Part shown: positions 63,569 to 64,000 of the stretch, one piece after another | Numbering within the stretch: position 1 is the stretch's first letter | Layout of the letters: each line of letters starts with the position of its first letter | Assembly: GCA_035499735.1 (NCBI GenBank) | Contig: DATJYC010000046.1 | Span: forward strand, 1 to 64,000 | Direction of reading: 5' to 3' | DNA from: VBDM01 sp035499735 | Lineage (GTDB): Bacteria; Pseudomonadota; Gammaproteobacteria; Burkholderiales; SG8-39 | DNA: 64,000 nt | Notes under the pieces: model-generated | What the model was told of the DNA's origin: nothing | Seen by the model: the letters and a program-made list of their open reading frames with translations, nothing else | Databases searched by the model: none | Translations under genes and position numbers: made by a program

Positions 63569-63582
63569 ATAATCAAGATTAT
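63569..63582. repeat. AT-rich palindrome between trxA and fdxA
   Basis: ATAATC-AA-GATTAT is a perfect inverted repeat in the 173-base divergent gap, located to affect both promoters. It could bind a dimeric regulator. No known box is matched with confidence. Confidence 0.45.
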
Positions 63583-63670
63583 GCCAGCGGATTCCGGCGT
63601 GCGTGGAGAGGCATGTCCCTCCGGGATAAGAGGTTATTTTTTCAAGGGAAAACGGATAAGATACGGGCCC

Positions 63671-63994
63671 ATGGCCTACGTCGTCACGGAGAGCTGCATC
63701 AAGTGCAAGTACACCGACTGCGTCGATGTGTGCCCGGTCGACTGCTTCCGCGAAGGTCCCAACATGCTGGTGATCGATCCGGAGGAGTGCATCGACTGCA
63801 CGCTGTGCGTCCCCGAGTGCCCGGTCGAGGCGATCTTCGCGGAGGACGACGTTCCCCCCGAGCAGCGCGACTGGATCCCGCTCAACGCGGAGCTCTCGAA
63901 AGCCTGGAAACCCATCGTCGAGCGCAAGCCCGCTCCCGCCGACGCGGACGAGTGGGCCAAGGTCAAGGACAAGAAGCGGCTTCTCGAGCGCTGA
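63671..63994 (+). CDS. fdxA: FdxA-type 7Fe ferredoxin
   Basis: A 107-residue ferredoxin with one 3Fe-4S and one 4Fe-4S cluster. Cys 9, 17, 21 and 40, 43, 46, 50 fit the two cluster motifs (SCIKCKYTDCVDVCPVDCF, ECIDCTLCVPECPVEAIF), and the long C-terminal extension is typical of this family. It supplies electrons for unknown partners. ATG 63671 has TAAGAT 8 bases upstream. It is divergent from trxA and the last complete gene in the window. Confidence 0.95.
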   Translation: MAYVVTESCIKCKYTDCVDVCPVDCFREGPNMLVIDPEECIDCTLCVPECPVEAIFAEDDVPPEQRDWIPLNAELSKAWKPIVERKPAPADADEWAKVKDKKRLLER

Positions 63995-64000
63995 AGACGC

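Overview
The window is a dense stretch of GC-rich bacterial chromosome that reads as core genome of a betaproteobacterium. The evidence for this is gene content and order: pepA-holC-valS divergent from lptF-lptG; ilvB-ilvH-ilvC-psd-pssA-leuA in one run; rplU-rpmA-obgE-proB; pilS-pilR-ampD; a PhaM-like granule protein; and the DUF3106, DUF3619, PP0621 and CNP1-like families, which I associate mainly with betaproteobacteria. I see no insertion sequence, integrase, phage gene, CRISPR array, toxin-antitoxin pair or recognised defence cassette. No stretch longer than about 210 bases lacks a gene or leader. The species cannot be named from the sequence alone.

Layout. 1-2152: 3' end of a type IV pilin gene, a strong terminator and a GT-C/TMTC-like membrane protein with TPRs. 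2156-6787: moaC, the outer-membrane protease gene bepA, an orphan ChrB-like gene, tusA and an MFS exporter. 6792-14174: valS, a small gene, holC and pepA on the minus strand, then lptF-lptG divergently. 14179-16057: a minus-strand operon of an ECF-type sigma factor, a one-helix DUF3619 protein, an exported repeat protein (DUF3106) and an RDD membrane protein. 16242-22786: branched-chain amino acid genes with two phospholipid genes inserted, and a leucine-rich leader ORF before leuA. 22824-27697: brkB-like gene and pyrF, a lytic transglycosylase gene and proS on the other strand, then rppH. 27723-30734: rubrerythrin, a GlpC-like Fe-S protein, DUF3501 and a CNP1-like lipoprotein behind a promoter with a Fur/PerR-like palindrome. 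30731-34700: proB, obgE, rpmA, rplU, ispB and tRNA-Pro(CGG). 34704-39214: an orphan solute-binding protein, PP0621, pilS, pilR and ampD. 39294-45060: NrdR-like boxes, nrdA, nrdB, DUF2442, a histone H1-like protein and a second lytic transglycosylase. 45070-56588: aminotransferase, maeB, patatin, phaM-like, quinone reductase, proline iminopeptidase, CoA pyrophosphatase, CobD/CbiB-like, phhB, an STE24-type protease and orn. 56585-63994: FAD oxidase, DUF6494, pgi, a GT39 glycosyltransferase, rpmE, rho, trxA and fdxA.

Working together: the pilin gene at the left edge and the PilS/PilR pair 35 kb away could form one regulatory unit for type IV pili, and the TPR membrane protein may modify the pilin. 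Many neighbouring genes share 4-base stop/start overlaps, so translational coupling is common. I found no clear unprecedented system. The best candidates for new biology are the sigma/DUF3619/DUF3106/RDD operon (possible envelope-stress circuit), the rubrerythrin-FeS-DUF3501 operon with its operator-like palindrome, and the leucine-rich leader before leuA.
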